This document shows positions 40,235 through 49,637 of a DNA stretch of 64,000 nucleotides, piece after piece. Within the stretch, counting starts at the first letter, position 1. Each line of letters opens with the position of its first letter. This stretch comes from Bradyrhizobium sp. RD5-C2 (GTDB taxonomy: Bacteria; Pseudomonadota; Alphaproteobacteria; Rhizobiales; Xanthobacteraceae). The translations under genes were made by a program, and so were the position numbers. The notes below the pieces were generated by a model, which saw nothing but the letters and a program-made list of their open reading frames with translations, was not told the DNA's origin and made no database searches. The DNA lies in NCBI RefSeq assembly GCF_019972155.1, contig NZ_BOVL01000057.1, positions 154,118 through 218,117 of the forward strand, in the 5' to 3' direction.

Positions 40235-41053
40235 CTAGCGGCCCATCGTCAGCACGACATCCATCGCGCGCGCGAAGCCGTCATGCTCGTTGGTTTCGGT
40301 GACATGCGTGGCGCGCGCCTTCACGTCATCGCTGGCATTGCCCATCGCGAACGAGACGCCGCTTCGCGCGAACATCGGCAGATCGTTCTGCATGTCGCCG
40401 ATCGTGGCGACATTCTCAAGCGAGACGCCGAGGCGCTTCGCGATGCCCTTGACGAAGGTGCCCTTGTCGTGGCCGGGCGGGGTGACGTCGAGATAATAGG
40501 TCTGCGAGCGGACCGCGGTCGCGTCATGGCCGACCATCTGCTGCATCTCCGCCTCGCAGCGCTGCAACAGGGGCGCATCCGAGCTCGCGCCGACGATCTT
40601 GCAGGCCTGGTCGAGATAGGGCGTGAAATCGCCGACGATGGTCGGATCATGCTTGATCGCGCGTTTCTCGTGCGCGTTGTACTCGCCGTCGGGATTGCGG
40701 GTCAGCCAGCGGTCGTTGGTGAACAGCCAGATGTCGATGCCACGCTCGCGGAGCAGGTCGACGCAGCGCTTGGCGACTGCCGGCGGGATCACATGCTGTT
40801 CGATCGGCTTCAATTGCGGATCGACGATCGAGGAGCCATTGAAGGCGCCGATCGGCAGCGTGATCGCGAGCGGCGCGACCAGGAAACCCATCCCGATGGT
40901 TGGCCGGCTGGAGACGATGGTGAAGCCGATGCCGGCCTCGTGCAGCTTGCGCACGGCTGTGCTGGCGCCGTCGGTCAAGGTCTTGTCCTTGGTGAGCAGC
41001 GTGCCGTCGACATCGGATACGACAAGGGCGATGCGGGTGGCGGTGTGGTTCAT
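40235..41053 (-). CDS. HAD-superfamily hydrolase (Cof type)
   Basis: A 272-residue Cof/YbiV-type HAD phosphatase. Motif I is VVSDVDGTLL (residues 12-21) with nucleophile and acid/base aspartates; motif II is IVSSRP; motif IV is TIGDMQNDLPMFARSG, with SFAMGNASDDVKARATHVTE following. A C2B cap domain lies between. These enzymes dephosphorylate sugar phosphates and related metabolites; the exact substrate is unknown. Its start overlaps the gluconokinase stop by four bases, which suggests a role in the same hexose-phosphate pathway. It converges on the GH15 gene with a seven-base gap. Confidence 0.9.
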   Translation of the reverse strand: MNHTATRIALVVSDVDGTLLTKDKTLTDGASTAVRKLHEAGIGFTIVSSRPTIGMGFLVAPLAITLPIGAFNGSSIVDPQLKPIEQHVIPPAVAKRCVDLLRERGIDIWLFTNDRWLTRNPDGEYNAHEKRAIKHDPTIVGDFTPYLDQACKIVGASSDAPLLQRCEAEMQQMVGHDATAVRSQTYYLDVTPPGHDKGTFVKGIAKRLGVSLENVATIGDMQNDLPMFARSGVSFAMGNASDDVKARATHVTETNEHDGFARAMDVVLTMGR

Positions 41054-41583
41054 GGGCGGTCCAGCTTCAGTTGATTGACGATGTCTTCGACGATGGTGTC
41101 GACCGAACGGTCGATCGCAACCGTGATCGGGCGTTCGTCCGGCGTCGGCGGCTCCAGCGTTTTGAACTGGCTGGCGAGCAGGCCCGGCGGCATGAAATGG
41201 TCCTTGCGCGCGGCGAGCCGCGCGGCGATCAGCTCCTCTGTGCCGTCGAGGAAGACGATGCGGATGTCGTTGCGGCCGTGCACCAGGATGTCGCGATAGG
41301 CGCGCTTCAGCGCGGAGCAGGCGATGACCGCCCGTTCGCGGACGCCGCAGGTGCGGTCGATCTCATTGGCGATCGCGCGCAGCCAGGGCCAGCGATCCTC
41401 GTCGGTGAGCGGCTGGCCAGAATGCATCTTCGCGACATTGCTCGGCGGGTGAAAACTGTCACCATCCTCGAAACGCCAGCCGATCCTGATCGCGAGGCGG
41501 TCGGCGATGGTGCTCTTGCCCGAGCCAGAGACGCCCATCACGACCAGTGCGCAGGGGTTTTGCCCGTCACCCAAGAAAGTCAC
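41050..41583 (-). CDS. gntK: Gluconokinase
   Basis: A 177-residue P-loop kinase that phosphorylates gluconate to 6-phosphogluconate. Walker A is GVSGSGKST, followed by the family signature FEDGDSFHPPSNVAKMHSGQ PLTDEDRWPW (split here) and ACSALKRAYRDIL. Size fits the GntK family. It lies 21 bases after pgl and overlaps the HAD gene by four bases, so the operon brings gluconate into the same 6-phosphogluconate pool made by Zwf and Pgl. Confidence 0.94.
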   Translation of the reverse strand: MTFLGDGQNPCALVVMGVSGSGKSTIADRLAIRIGWRFEDGDSFHPPSNVAKMHSGQPLTDEDRWPWLRAIANEIDRTCGVRERAVIACSALKRAYRDILVHGRNDIRIVFLDGTEELIAARLAARKDHFMPPGLLASQFKTLEPPTPDERPITVAIDRSVDTIVEDIVNQLKLDRP

Positions 41584-41604
41584 CCAAGAAAATACCTAAG
41601 AAAA

Positions 41605-42357
41605 TCATCCACGAAAATCCTCCGGCAGCGCGGCCTGATCGATCAGCCAGACAGTTTCGCCCAGCGATCGCGCGCGGTTTGCCGGCAGGTTCTCGCCTGC
41701 GAACAGGCGCGTCAAGATCGCGCGCTTGTTTTCGCCCGCCACCTCGAACAGCATCTCGCGGCAGGAGGCGAGCGCAGGCAGGGTCAGGGAGACTCGCGGC
41801 ACGAACGGCTCGACATTGGCCTTGGGCACCCCGACTACCCAGCGCTGCGTCTCCTCGACCGCGGGAAAGCCGGGAAACAGCGAGGCGGTGTGGCCGTCGG
41901 GCCCGATGCCCATCAGCACCAGGTCGAACAGCGGCCGCTTCGGATCGAGCTGCTCGGCGCCGTAGAAGGCCATCAGCTCGTTCTCGTACAGCGCGGCGCT
42001 GACGTCGGGATCCCTGAGATCGGCGGTGTCGGTCGCGATCGGGTGAACATTCGCAGCCGGAGCGCAGCGGTCGAGGAAGGCCTGGCGCGCCATGCTCATA
42101 TTGTGCAGCTTGTCCTTGCGCGGCACCAGGCGCTCATCGCCGATGAACCAGTCGATGCGATCCCACGGAATCCTCCGGCGATAGTCCGGGGTTGCCAGCA
42201 ACTGGTAGAGCGCCTTGGGGCTGGAGCCCCCGGTGAGGCAGACTGCGATCCGGCCGCTGTTCTCGTCGAACCTTGCGATTACCCGCTCGGCGGCCGTCTG
42301 CGCCAGTGCGGCCGGATCGGCGACCGTGATGATCTTGCGCTCGCCGCTCGCGGCCAT
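41605..42357 (-). CDS. pgl: 6-phosphogluconolactonase
   Basis: A 250-residue DevB-type lactonase that hydrolyses 6-phosphogluconolactone to 6-phosphogluconate. Conserved parts are VCLTGGSSPKALYQLLA, WFIGDERLVPRKDKLHNMSM and LVLMGIGPDGHTASLFPGFP. The start at 42357 (MAASGERKIITVADPAALAQ) lies two bases after the zwf stop; the longer frame runs inside zwf and is rejected. It is the second step after Zwf in the same operon. Confidence 0.95.
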   Translation of the reverse strand: MAASGERKIITVADPAALAQTAAERVIARFDENSGRIAVCLTGGSSPKALYQLLATPDYRRRIPWDRIDWFIGDERLVPRKDKLHNMSMARQAFLDRCAPAANVHPIATDTADLRDPDVSAALYENELMAFYGAEQLDPKRPLFDLVLMGIGPDGHTASLFPGFPAVEETQRWVVGVPKANVEPFVPRVSLTLPALASCREMLFEVAGENKRAILTRLFAGENLPANRARSLGETVWLIDQAALPEDFRG

Positions 42358-42359
42358 GG

Positions 42360-43853
42360 TCAGCTGAGCTTTCGCCAGCTGCGGCCGTCGCGCGTCAGCA
42401 GCGCGTTGGCAGCCTCCGGGCCCTCGCTGCCGGCCTTGTAGGGTTGCAGGCCGCGTCCCCCGGCAGTCTTCCAGGCATCGAGGAAGGGCTGCACCGCCTG
42501 CCATCCGGCCTCGACGCTATCGGCGCGCTGGAACAGCAGATTGTCGCCGATCATGCAGTCATAGATCAGCGTCTCGTAGCCGGTCGACGGCTCGGCCTTG
42601 AAGTAGTCCTTGTAGCGGAACTTCATCTCGACGCCGTCGATGTTGATGGCCGGGCCAGGCACCTTGGTGTTGAACTGCAGCTCGATGCCTTCGGTCGGTT
42701 CGGTGGAGATGACCAGGTAGTTCTGCGATAGGCGGTCGACCGCGGTATCGCGGAACATCGCGAACGGCGCCTGCTTGAACTTGATCGCGATCTCGGTGCG
42801 CTTGCTGGTCAGCGCCTTGCCGGTGCGCAGATAGAAGGGTACGCCGGCCCAGCGCCAATTGTCGATGGTCAGCTTCAGCGCGGCATAGGTCTCGGTCGAG
42901 CTGTCCGGCTTGACGTCCGGTGTCTTGAGGTAGTCCTCGATCTCCGTGTCGCCGATCCGGCCGCCGCGATACTGGCCGCGCACCGAGTTGGACAGCGCCT
43001 CCTGCTCGCTCTGGATCTGGATCGCGCTCAGCACCTCGGCCTTCTCCGAGCGCACCGCATGGGCATCGAAACGCGCCGGCGGCTCCATCGTCACCAGCGA
43101 CAGCAGCTGGAACAGATGGTTCGGCACCATGTCGCGCAGCGCGCCGGTGGCGTCATAGAAACTGCCGCGATGGCCGACGCCGAGCTTCTCGTCGACGGTG
43201 ATCTGGATGTGGTCGATATGGTTGCGATTCCAGATCGGCTCGAACATGCCGTTGGCGAAGCGCAGCACCAGGATGTTCTGGACGGTTTCCTTGCCGAGGT
43301 AATGATCGATCCGGTAGATCTGGTGCTCGTCCATCAGCTTCAGCAGCGCGGCATTCAGCGCCCTCGCCGACGCCAGATCGGTGCCGAACGGCTTTTCGAT
43401 GATCAGCCGCCGCCAGGCGCCGTTCTCCTCCAGCATGCCGGTGCGTCCGAGCTGCTCGCTAATCGGCAGGAAGGCGTTCGGCGGGGTCGCCAGATAGAAC
43501 AGCCGGTTGCCGCCGGTGCCACGCGCCGTCTCGAGCTTGTCGAGCCGCTCGTTCATCGCATCAAAGGACGCCGGATCGCGCGGATCGGCCTCGATCGCGG
43601 TGACGCATTCGAACAGCCGCTTCGCGATCGCCTCGTCCACCGGGCGGGTGGCGAACTTGCGCAACCCTTGCAACAGACTGTCGGTCAGCTGCTCGCTCGA
43701 CATGCCCTTGCGGACGACGCCGACGACGCAAAATTTTTCCGGCAGCAGGTTGCCGGCGGCGAGATTGTAGAGCGCCGGGACCACCAACCGGTGTGTCAGA
43801 TCACCGGTGGCGCCGAAGATGATGAAGGAGCAAGGATCGGGTTTCTTCTGCAC
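42360..43853 (-). CDS. zwf: Glucose-6-phosphate 1-dehydrogenase
   Basis: A 497-residue NADP-dependent dehydrogenase that commits glucose-6-phosphate to the oxidative pentose phosphate and Entner-Doudoroff routes. The nucleotide-binding region is FIIFGATGDLTHRLVVPAL. The substrate and catalytic segment is YRIDHYLGKETVQNILVLRF, and MVPNHLFQLLSLVTMEPPA is also typical. The start is a GTG at 43853 (MQKKPDPCSF), supported by GGAAGG six bases upstream; the ATG further upstream lies within repeat-like sequence. pgl follows after two bases. Confidence 0.96.
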   Translation of the reverse strand: MQKKPDPCSFIIFGATGDLTHRLVVPALYNLAAGNLLPEKFCVVGVVRKGMSSEQLTDSLLQGLRKFATRPVDEAIAKRLFECVTAIEADPRDPASFDAMNERLDKLETARGTGGNRLFYLATPPNAFLPISEQLGRTGMLEENGAWRRLIIEKPFGTDLASARALNAALLKLMDEHQIYRIDHYLGKETVQNILVLRFANGMFEPIWNRNHIDHIQITVDEKLGVGHRGSFYDATGALRDMVPNHLFQLLSLVTMEPPARFDAHAVRSEKAEVLSAIQIQSEQEALSNSVRGQYRGGRIGDTEIEDYLKTPDVKPDSSTETYAALKLTIDNWRWAGVPFYLRTGKALTSKRTEIAIKFKQAPFAMFRDTAVDRLSQNYLVISTEPTEGIELQFNTKVPGPAINIDGVEMKFRYKDYFKAEPSTGYETLIYDCMIGDNLLFQRADSVEAGWQAVQPFLDAWKTAGGRGLQPYKAGSEGPEAANALLTRDGRSWRKLS

Positions 43854-43918
43854 GTGACCTTCCGCGGTTATCTCTCGAGCTCCGTTCCGATTGTATCGGA
43901 ACCGAGCTCTCGATTCTT

Positions 43919-43972
43919 GTTTTGACGCGTTTTCTTCACGCGAACCGGTGCCCACTTCGCTTGAAAATGCTT
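43919..43972. repeat. Short dispersed rhizobial-type repeat between gnd and zwf
   Basis: The stretch TTTGACGCGTTTTCTTCACG, then CGAACCGGTGCCCACTTCGC and TTGAAAATGC, is a motif I recognise as recurring in Bradyrhizobium intergenic DNA. There is only one copy in this window, so the family assignment rests on prior knowledge. It separates gnd from zwf within an otherwise tightly packed gene series. Confidence 0.5.
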
Positions 43973-44956
43973 CTAAGCTTTCTTCGGCGGCTCCTTGTGG
44001 CCGCCAAAGCCTGCGCGCATCGCCGAGAGGATCTTCTCGGCGAAGGTATGATCCTTGCGCGAACGGAAGCGGGTGTAGAGCGCAGCGGTCAGCACTTCCG
44101 CCGGCACGGCCTCGTCGACCGCGGCATTGACGGTCCAGCGGCCTTCGCCGGAATCCTCGACAAAGCCTGAGTAGTTGTCGAGCGTGTGGTTCTGCGCCAG
44201 CGCCGAGGCGGTGAGGTCGAGCAGCCAGGACGGGATCACGCTGCCGCGCCGCCAGACTTCGGCGATGTCGGCGATGTCGAGATCGAAGCGATGCTCGGGC
44301 GGGAGCGCCTCGATATTGGCGTTCTTCAGGATGTCGAAGCCTTCGGCATAGGCCTGCATCAGGCCGTATTCGATGCCGTTGTGGATCATCTTGACGAAGT
44401 GCCCGGCGCCAACAGGACCGGCGTGGATATAGCCCTGTTCGATGCGCGGATCTCGGCCCTCGCGGCCGGAGGTGCGCGGGATGTCACCGATGCCCGGCGC
44501 CAGCGTCTTGAAGATCGGATCGAGCCGGTCGACGACGGGCTTGTCGCCGCCGATCATCATGCAGTAGCCGCGCTCGATGCCCCAGATGCCGCCGCTGGTG
44601 CCGACATCGACGTAATGCAGCCCGCGCTCACGAAGCGCCTTGCCGCGGCGGACGTCGTCCTGCCAGAAGGTGTTGCCGCCGTCGATGATGACGTCGCCGG
44701 GCGACATCAACTTTGAAAGTGCCTCGATGGTGGCTTCGGTGATCTTGCCGGCCGGCAGCATCACCCAGGCGGTGCGCGGCGCTTCCAGCTTGAGGACAAA
44801 ATCCTCCAGCGACGAGGAACCGGTGGCGTTGTCGGCGACGAGCGCCGCGACCGCCTTCGGATCCTTGTCGTAGACCACGGTGGTGTGACCTTGGGTCATC
44901 AGGCGGCGGACGATGTTGCCGCCCATCCGCCCGAGGCCGATCATGCCGAGTTGCAT
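43973..44956 (-). CDS. gnd: 6-phosphogluconate dehydrogenase, decarboxylating (short form)
   Basis: A 327-residue oxidoreductase of the YqeC/GntZ-like short 6-phosphogluconate dehydrogenase group, forming ribulose-5-phosphate and CO2. N-terminal Rossmann motif MQLGMIGLGRMGGNIVRRLM; substrate region IIDGGNTFWQDDVRRGKALR, YVDVGTSGGIWGIERGYCMM and GHFVKMIHNGIEYGLMQAYA with the catalytic lysine. At about 330 residues it is shorter than the 470-residue Gnd and lacks its long C-terminal helix domain, as expected for this group. It starts 12 bases after the tal-pgi stop. Confidence 0.95.
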   Translation of the reverse strand: MQLGMIGLGRMGGNIVRRLMTQGHTTVVYDKDPKAVAALVADNATGSSSLEDFVLKLEAPRTAWVMLPAGKITEATIEALSKLMSPGDVIIDGGNTFWQDDVRRGKALRERGLHYVDVGTSGGIWGIERGYCMMIGGDKPVVDRLDPIFKTLAPGIGDIPRTSGREGRDPRIEQGYIHAGPVGAGHFVKMIHNGIEYGLMQAYAEGFDILKNANIEALPPEHRFDLDIADIAEVWRRGSVIPSWLLDLTASALAQNHTLDNYSGFVEDSGEGRWTVNAAVDEAVPAEVLTAALYTRFRSRKDHTFAEKILSAMRAGFGGHKEPPKKA

Positions 44957-44968
44957 TGCTCGCCTCCG

Positions 44969-47815
44969 TCAGTTCAGTGCGGCCGAGATCGCGGCATCGA
45001 GTGCCGCAAGCCCGGAGGTGAGGTCGCCCTTGAGATGAACGCGCAGCGCCCGCCGGCCGCGCTCGGTGAGCACGTCGAAATCGCCGCGCGCCTGCGCCGC
45101 CTTGATGACGCCGAAGCTCGCCTTCTGGCCGGGCACCGCCAAATCCCTGCTGTCGTCGGTCGTGACCTGCAGGAACACACCGCTGTCGGGCCCGCCCTTG
45201 TAGGCCTGTCCGGTCGAATGCAGGAAGCGCGGGCCGAACTCGGCGCAGGTCGCAAGGTGTTTCGCATCGCGCACCTTCAGCCGCATCGCCTGCATGGCGT
45301 CGATGGTGTCGCCGTCGCGCTCGATATAGGCGAGCAGGGCGACATAGTCGCCGCGGCCGGAGCGCGAGAGGTGGGCCTTGATCCAGGAATTGAGGTCGCC
45401 ATTGGCGCCGGCCTTGCGCAATTCCCCGGCGTTCTGCGCGTCGGTGTAGAGTTCGACTCCATCCACCGACACCACCGGCTGCTCGGCCGGCAGCGATCCG
45501 GTCTTCTCGAACGCCGCGGTCAGCTCGCGCGTCTTGATCTTGGCGGCCTCGACGTCGGGCTGGTTGAACGGGTTGATGCCGAGGATCGAGCCTGCCACCG
45601 CGGTCGCAATCTCGAAGCGGAAGAACTCCTGGCCGATACGGTCGATCGATTTCATCACGATCCGGACCACGGGATGGCCGGCGGCCTCGAGCGCGGCGAG
45701 CTTGGCCTCATGCGCGGCGTCGTTCTCGGCGTCGGTGCGCAGGTCGATGAAGAAGCGGTCGTTGCCGTAGACCGCGGCGTCGCCGATGGTCTCGCCCTCG
45801 ATCGGGATCAGGCCTTTGCCGTCCTTGCCGGTCGATTCCGCGATCAATTGCTCGGCCCAGGCGCCGAAATCGGCGACGTCGGGCGAGGCGAAGATCGTCA
45901 CCTTGTCGCGGCCTTCGAGCCCCGCGATGCCCATCGCCAGCCCGAGCTGCACGCCCGGGTTTTCCTGAGGCGGCACGTCGGCGCCGCAGGAGCGCACCAT
46001 GGCGAGCGTATGGCCGAGCAGGCTGCGGACGTCGATGCCCGCGGCCGCGGCCGGAACCAGGCCGAATGGCGACAGCACGGAATAGCGGCCGCCGATCGCA
46101 GGGTCGCCGTAGAAGATGCGGGCAAAGCCCTGCTTGATCGCGACCTTCTGCAGCGATGAGCCGGGATCGGTCACCGCGATGAAGCGGTGGCCGGCCTTGT
46201 CCTTGCCGATCGCCTTGGCGACCCGGTCGAAGAAATAGTCCTTCATCACGTTCGGCTCGGTGGTGCCGCCGGATTTGGAGGAGACGATGAACAGCGTCTT
46301 CGCGATGTCGACATACTCCTCCATCGCGCGCACCTGCGCTGGGTCGGTGGAATCGAGCACGTGCAGCCGCGGGAAGCCGGATCTATGCGGGAAGGTCTGC
46401 GCCAGCACCTCCGGCCCGAGGCTCGATCCGCCCATGCCGAGCACGACGGCGTCGGTGAAGTTCTGTCCCTTCACGCGGGCTGCGAAATCCTCGTAGGCGG
46501 CAACGTCGGCGGTCGCAGCGCTGTTTAGCCAGCCCAGCCATTTGTCCTCGTCATCGCCGGTCCAGACTGACTTGTCCTTGTGCCAGAGCCTGCGGATCTT
46601 GGCCGACGCGCGCCATTCCTCGGTGCTCTTCTCGACCGCCTTCTCGATGCCGGCGCCGAGCGCAAGCTTCTGATGGTCGATGCCACCGCCGAGCGAGGTC
46701 GCGCGCTTGTGGGCGACCGCGCCGTACAGCTTGTCGGCCGCGTCGGCGAACAGCTTGACGCCGTCCTTGACCAGCTCCTCGGTGATCGCATCGAGCGAGA
46801 TGCCGGATTTCTCCAGCTCCTCCAGCACATGGCGGGCGTCCTCGACATTCTCCTCGAGGCTGTCGCGGACCTTGCCGTGGTCGCGGAACGCATCAAGCGT
46901 TGCAGGCGGCACGGTGTTGACGGTGTCGGGGCCGATCAGCTCCTCGACATAGAGCACGTCGCTGTAGTCCTTGTTCTTGGTGCCGGTCGAGGCCCACAGC
47001 AGCCGCTGCGGCTTCGCGCCTTTGGCCGTGAGCTTGTCCCAGCGCGGGCCCGAGAACAGGCGCTTGTAGTCCTGGTAGGCGAGCTTTGCGTTGGCGATCG
47101 CGACCTTGCCCTTCAGTGCGGCAAGCCGCTCCTTCTCGGACGGGTCGTTGGCGCGCGCGATCTTCTCGTCGAGCTGCTTGTCGACGGCAGAGTCGATGCG
47201 GCTGACGAAGAAGCTGGCGACGCTCGCCACATGGGAGGGATCGCCGCCCCTGGCGACGTACTTCTCCAGGCCCTTGAGATAGGCTTCCGCGACCTGGCGA
47301 TAGACCTTCTGCGAGAACAGCAGCGTGATGTTGATGCTGATGCCTTCGCCGATCAGATACTCGATCGCCGGCAGGCCCTCCGGCGTCGCCGGCACCTTGA
47401 CCATCAGGTTCTTGCGGTGGACGTCCTTCCAGAGCCGCTCGGCCTCCACGATCGTGCCCTTGGTGTCCATCGCCAGATAGGGCGACACTTCGAGACTGAC
47501 AAAGCCGTCGCCGCCATGGCTCTGGTCATAGACCGGGCGCAGCACGTCGGCGGCATGTTGGATATCCACGACCGCAAGGTGTTCGAACAGGTCGGCGACC
47601 GAGCGGTCGCCCTTCTTGAGGGCCTGGCCGATCGCCCCGTCATACTCGTCCGAGCTGCCGATCGCCTTCTCGAAGATCGAGGGGTTGGACGTCACGCCTT
47701 TGACGCCGTCGGTCTCGATCAGCCGCTTCAGGTCGCCGTTGGCGACGAAGCCGCGGGCAAGGAAGTCCAGCCAGACGGCCTGGTGGTGATTTTCGAGTGC
47801 TTTGACGGGGTTCAT
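44969..47815 (-). CDS. Bifunctional transaldolase / phosphoglucose isomerase
   Basis: A 948-residue fusion. Residues 1 to about 370 are transaldolase: MNPVKALENHHQAVWLDFLA, GVTSNPSIFEKAI, and the Schiff-base lysine Lys140 in NLMVKVPATPEGLPAIE. The rest is glucose-6-phosphate isomerase with VVLGMGGSSLGPEVLAQTF and the sugar-phosphate-binding FIVSSKSGGTTEPNVMKDYF. Fusing the two links pentose phosphate recycling (fructose-6-phosphate) with return to glucose-6-phosphate. I start at the ATG at 47815; the longer frame begins with a proline-rich stretch not expected for transaldolase. It leads the gnd-zwf-pgl-gntK series. Confidence 0.95.
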   Translation of the reverse strand: MNPVKALENHHQAVWLDFLARGFVANGDLKRLIETDGVKGVTSNPSIFEKAIGSSDEYDGAIGQALKKGDRSVADLFEHLAVVDIQHAADVLRPVYDQSHGGDGFVSLEVSPYLAMDTKGTIVEAERLWKDVHRKNLMVKVPATPEGLPAIEYLIGEGISINITLLFSQKVYRQVAEAYLKGLEKYVARGGDPSHVASVASFFVSRIDSAVDKQLDEKIARANDPSEKERLAALKGKVAIANAKLAYQDYKRLFSGPRWDKLTAKGAKPQRLLWASTGTKNKDYSDVLYVEELIGPDTVNTVPPATLDAFRDHGKVRDSLEENVEDARHVLEELEKSGISLDAITEELVKDGVKLFADAADKLYGAVAHKRATSLGGGIDHQKLALGAGIEKAVEKSTEEWRASAKIRRLWHKDKSVWTGDDEDKWLGWLNSAATADVAAYEDFAARVKGQNFTDAVVLGMGGSSLGPEVLAQTFPHRSGFPRLHVLDSTDPAQVRAMEEYVDIAKTLFIVSSKSGGTTEPNVMKDYFFDRVAKAIGKDKAGHRFIAVTDPGSSLQKVAIKQGFARIFYGDPAIGGRYSVLSPFGLVPAAAAGIDVRSLLGHTLAMVRSCGADVPPQENPGVQLGLAMGIAGLEGRDKVTIFASPDVADFGAWAEQLIAESTGKDGKGLIPIEGETIGDAAVYGNDRFFIDLRTDAENDAAHEAKLAALEAAGHPVVRIVMKSIDRIGQEFFRFEIATAVAGSILGINPFNQPDVEAAKIKTRELTAAFEKTGSLPAEQPVVSVDGVELYTDAQNAGELRKAGANGDLNSWIKAHLSRSGRGDYVALLAYIERDGDTIDAMQAMRLKVRDAKHLATCAEFGPRFLHSTGQAYKGGPDSGVFLQVTTDDSRDLAVPGQKASFGVIKAAQARGDFDVLTERGRRALRVHLKGDLTSGLAALDAAISAALN

Positions 47816-48030
47816 GGGTGCCTGTTCTCGTTCGATCGAGGGTCGATTTTTGGGTTCCCGCGCAGCTTTCGGGGGTGGAGGGGGATTGTCAACATGGCTT
47901 GGGGCCCGGGGCGGACTATCAGCATTCCAAAGGGATAACGCCATTCACAACAGTTCGATCCCCTCGGAACGTGTCCAAGCAGACCCCGATCTCGGCACAT
48001 TTTTATGACGCGTTGCGGCGCGACCGCGCG

Positions 48031-48480
48031 TCAGGGCCGCAGGTAGAGGTAGCCCTGGGATTGCAGCTCGGCGAGGTGGACCATGCCGCCGCGCTCGGCG
48101 GCAACGAAGCCGGGGAGCAGGTCTTTCAGGCCGATGTTCTGCGTTTTCATGGTGTTGGCGCAGGCGGCGAGTTCAATCCCGTCCTTCGTGAGCTGCCTGA
48201 CATGCTTCGACAGGTCGGGATTGGCGGCTGCCGTATGAAACGCCTTCAGCGCCTGGCCGTGGACCACGAGCGCGATCGTCACATTGCCGGGGCCGCCGAC
48301 GCCGTCGAGATGGTTCTGGATGTTGCCGATGACGAAATTGACCTTGCCGAGGTCGTCGAGGTGATAGACCACCTTCAGCTTTCCCGGTGGTGGGGTCTCA
48401 GTAGCGGCGTTCGCCCGCGATGCTGCGAAGGCCGCGCCGATCGCCGAGAGCGTGCCCCACAGGATGCTGCGTCGGTGCAT
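48031..48480 (-). CDS. Exported DsrE-family protein
   Basis: A 149-residue protein with an N-terminal export signal (MHRRSILWGTLSAIGAAFAA, probably cleaved after SRANA). The mature part, KLKVVYHLDDLGKVNFVIGN then ALVVHGQALKAFH, fits the DsrE/DsrF-like fold. Cys-containing ELAACANTMKTQNIGLKDLL resembles the YchN/DsrE pattern with a single conserved cysteine. Periplasmic relatives are associated with sulfur-related chemistry, but the role here is unknown. The start is the ATG at 48480; the upstream frame is not coding-like. The secreted protein upstream on the same strand ends 41 bases before it. Confidence 0.78.
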   Translation of the reverse strand: MHRRSILWGTLSAIGAAFAASRANAATETPPPGKLKVVYHLDDLGKVNFVIGNIQNHLDGVGGPGNVTIALVVHGQALKAFHTAAANPDLSKHVRQLTKDGIELAACANTMKTQNIGLKDLLPGFVAAERGGMVHLAELQSQGYLYLRP

Positions 48481-48521
48481 GGCGTCCCTCGCGCAATGAT
48501 TGTTGATCGGCGCAAAACCTA

Positions 48522-49139
48522 TCACTTGTGGCGGAGCGCAGCGAGTTCCTTGCGGTCGGTCACAAGTTCGGCGCATTCGCTCAAGCCCGCCCGATCGACG
48601 CGAAAGATCTTGTCGTCGGCGCCGGCGAGCAGCGCTTCGGCCGCGTCATCGTCGGGCTTGTTGCGATTCCACATCCTGATGCTGCTCAGGCGCGCGATCG
48701 CGGATTTGTCGTCCTTCGACAACGCCACGCTGATACCGCCGCCCTCGCAATCTACGCTGCATTCGAAGCGTATCTCGTGTCCGGATTCGGTTGCGATCGC
48801 GTGGTTGCAGTAGCCGCTGGAGTCGAAATTGCCTGGGCGATGGCGGTAGCTGACGCCGAGCCGGAACGAGTAGTTGGTGGTCTTGTCCTCCGGCGCATCT
48901 TCGGCGGAGACGAGCAGCTTCATCGCGCTGACCTTCTGCTTCGGATGCTGCGCCAGATGATTTGCATCGTATCGCCGCACGAAGCAGGCATAGGCTTTCG
49001 CGTCGGGCGGGCCTGCGAACATCCTGTTGTCGAAGGCGGCCGCCTTGGTCTTGTCGACGGCTTCCTGCGCCTGAACAGTTAACGCCGCACCGGCGCAGGC
49101 TGCGGCGGCAAGTGCGACAACAAGGAACGTCTGCTTCAT
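48522..49139 (-). CDS. Hypothetical secreted protein, 205 aa
   Basis: A 205-residue protein starting at the ATG at 49139 with a clear Sec signal peptide (MKQTFLVVALAAAACAGAAL then TVQAQE). The mature region contains several cysteines (YACFVRRYD, SGYCNHAIA, FECSVDCEGGGISVAL), suggesting disulfide bonds in the periplasm. I do not recognise a family. Same-strand spacing of 41 bases places it upstream of the DsrE-like gene, so they may be co-expressed. Confidence 0.65.
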   Translation of the reverse strand: MKQTFLVVALAAAACAGAALTVQAQEAVDKTKAAAFDNRMFAGPPDAKAYACFVRRYDANHLAQHPKQKVSAMKLLVSAEDAPEDKTTNYSFRLGVSYRHRPGNFDSSGYCNHAIATESGHEIRFECSVDCEGGGISVALSKDDKSAIARLSSIRMWNRNKPDDDAAEALLAGADDKIFRVDRAGLSECAELVTDRKELAALRHK

Positions 49140-49637
49140 GACCGCCCCGGGAATAGCCCGCGCCTTCAAGGTGTCATCTTTACAGCGCGGCAATGGTGCC
49201 GCGTGGAACTGCGCGGGCTCGTTGCCTTAGTCGCGGCGACAAGGAGGCACGTTCAACCTTGCCTGACAGTTTGTTCATGCGAGTCTGTGACGTGCACATC
49301 TTGACGCCAAGGCAGGACAGTCACACCTTTTCAGGGAAGCCAACGTTCATCGCCGGACGGGGAAGCTGCCCCGGTCGGATGTCCGCTTCGGAAGCCTGGG
49401 CCCCGGTAAACCACGGATGTGGCGAGGGGGTTACAGACACCAAAAACAAGGGGATATTGATGAACCATTAAGCTTCCTGCCTGTTGATAAGGCAGAGGCT
49501 GCACGCGCCGTGCATTGCCGAAATGAGTCGGTCGAGTGTCCAATGAGCCCAGCGTGCCGACGCTGATTCGATCCTAGGATGCTCTGGTTGCGACTCGTGT
49601 CAGTCGTGCGGCGATACATATCGTGGAGAGAGGGATC
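49140..49637. other. 498-base intergenic region upstream of prkA
   Basis: No convincing protein gene. It separates two divergent transcripts, so it must hold promoters for both. Small features: hairpin CTGCC/GGCAG at 49477-49495, hairpin TGCAC/GTGCA at 49500-49513, and a three-codon frame (Met-Asn-His) at 49460-49471 behind AGGGG. The forward frame from 49193 that ends at the same stop is not coding-like. I found no GGAAC-N16-CGTT site here. A long leader or small RNA is possible. Confidence 0.4.

Noticed and set aside
46580..47938. Forward frame opposite the tal-pgi fusion
   Set aside because: Antisense shadow; extends into the intergenic region without a plausible start signal.
49193..49471. 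92-codon forward frame upstream of prkA
   Set aside because: It has mixed composition, no recognisable fold, and no good ribosome-binding site for its GTG or its internal ATG at 49277; treated as non-coding leader sequence.
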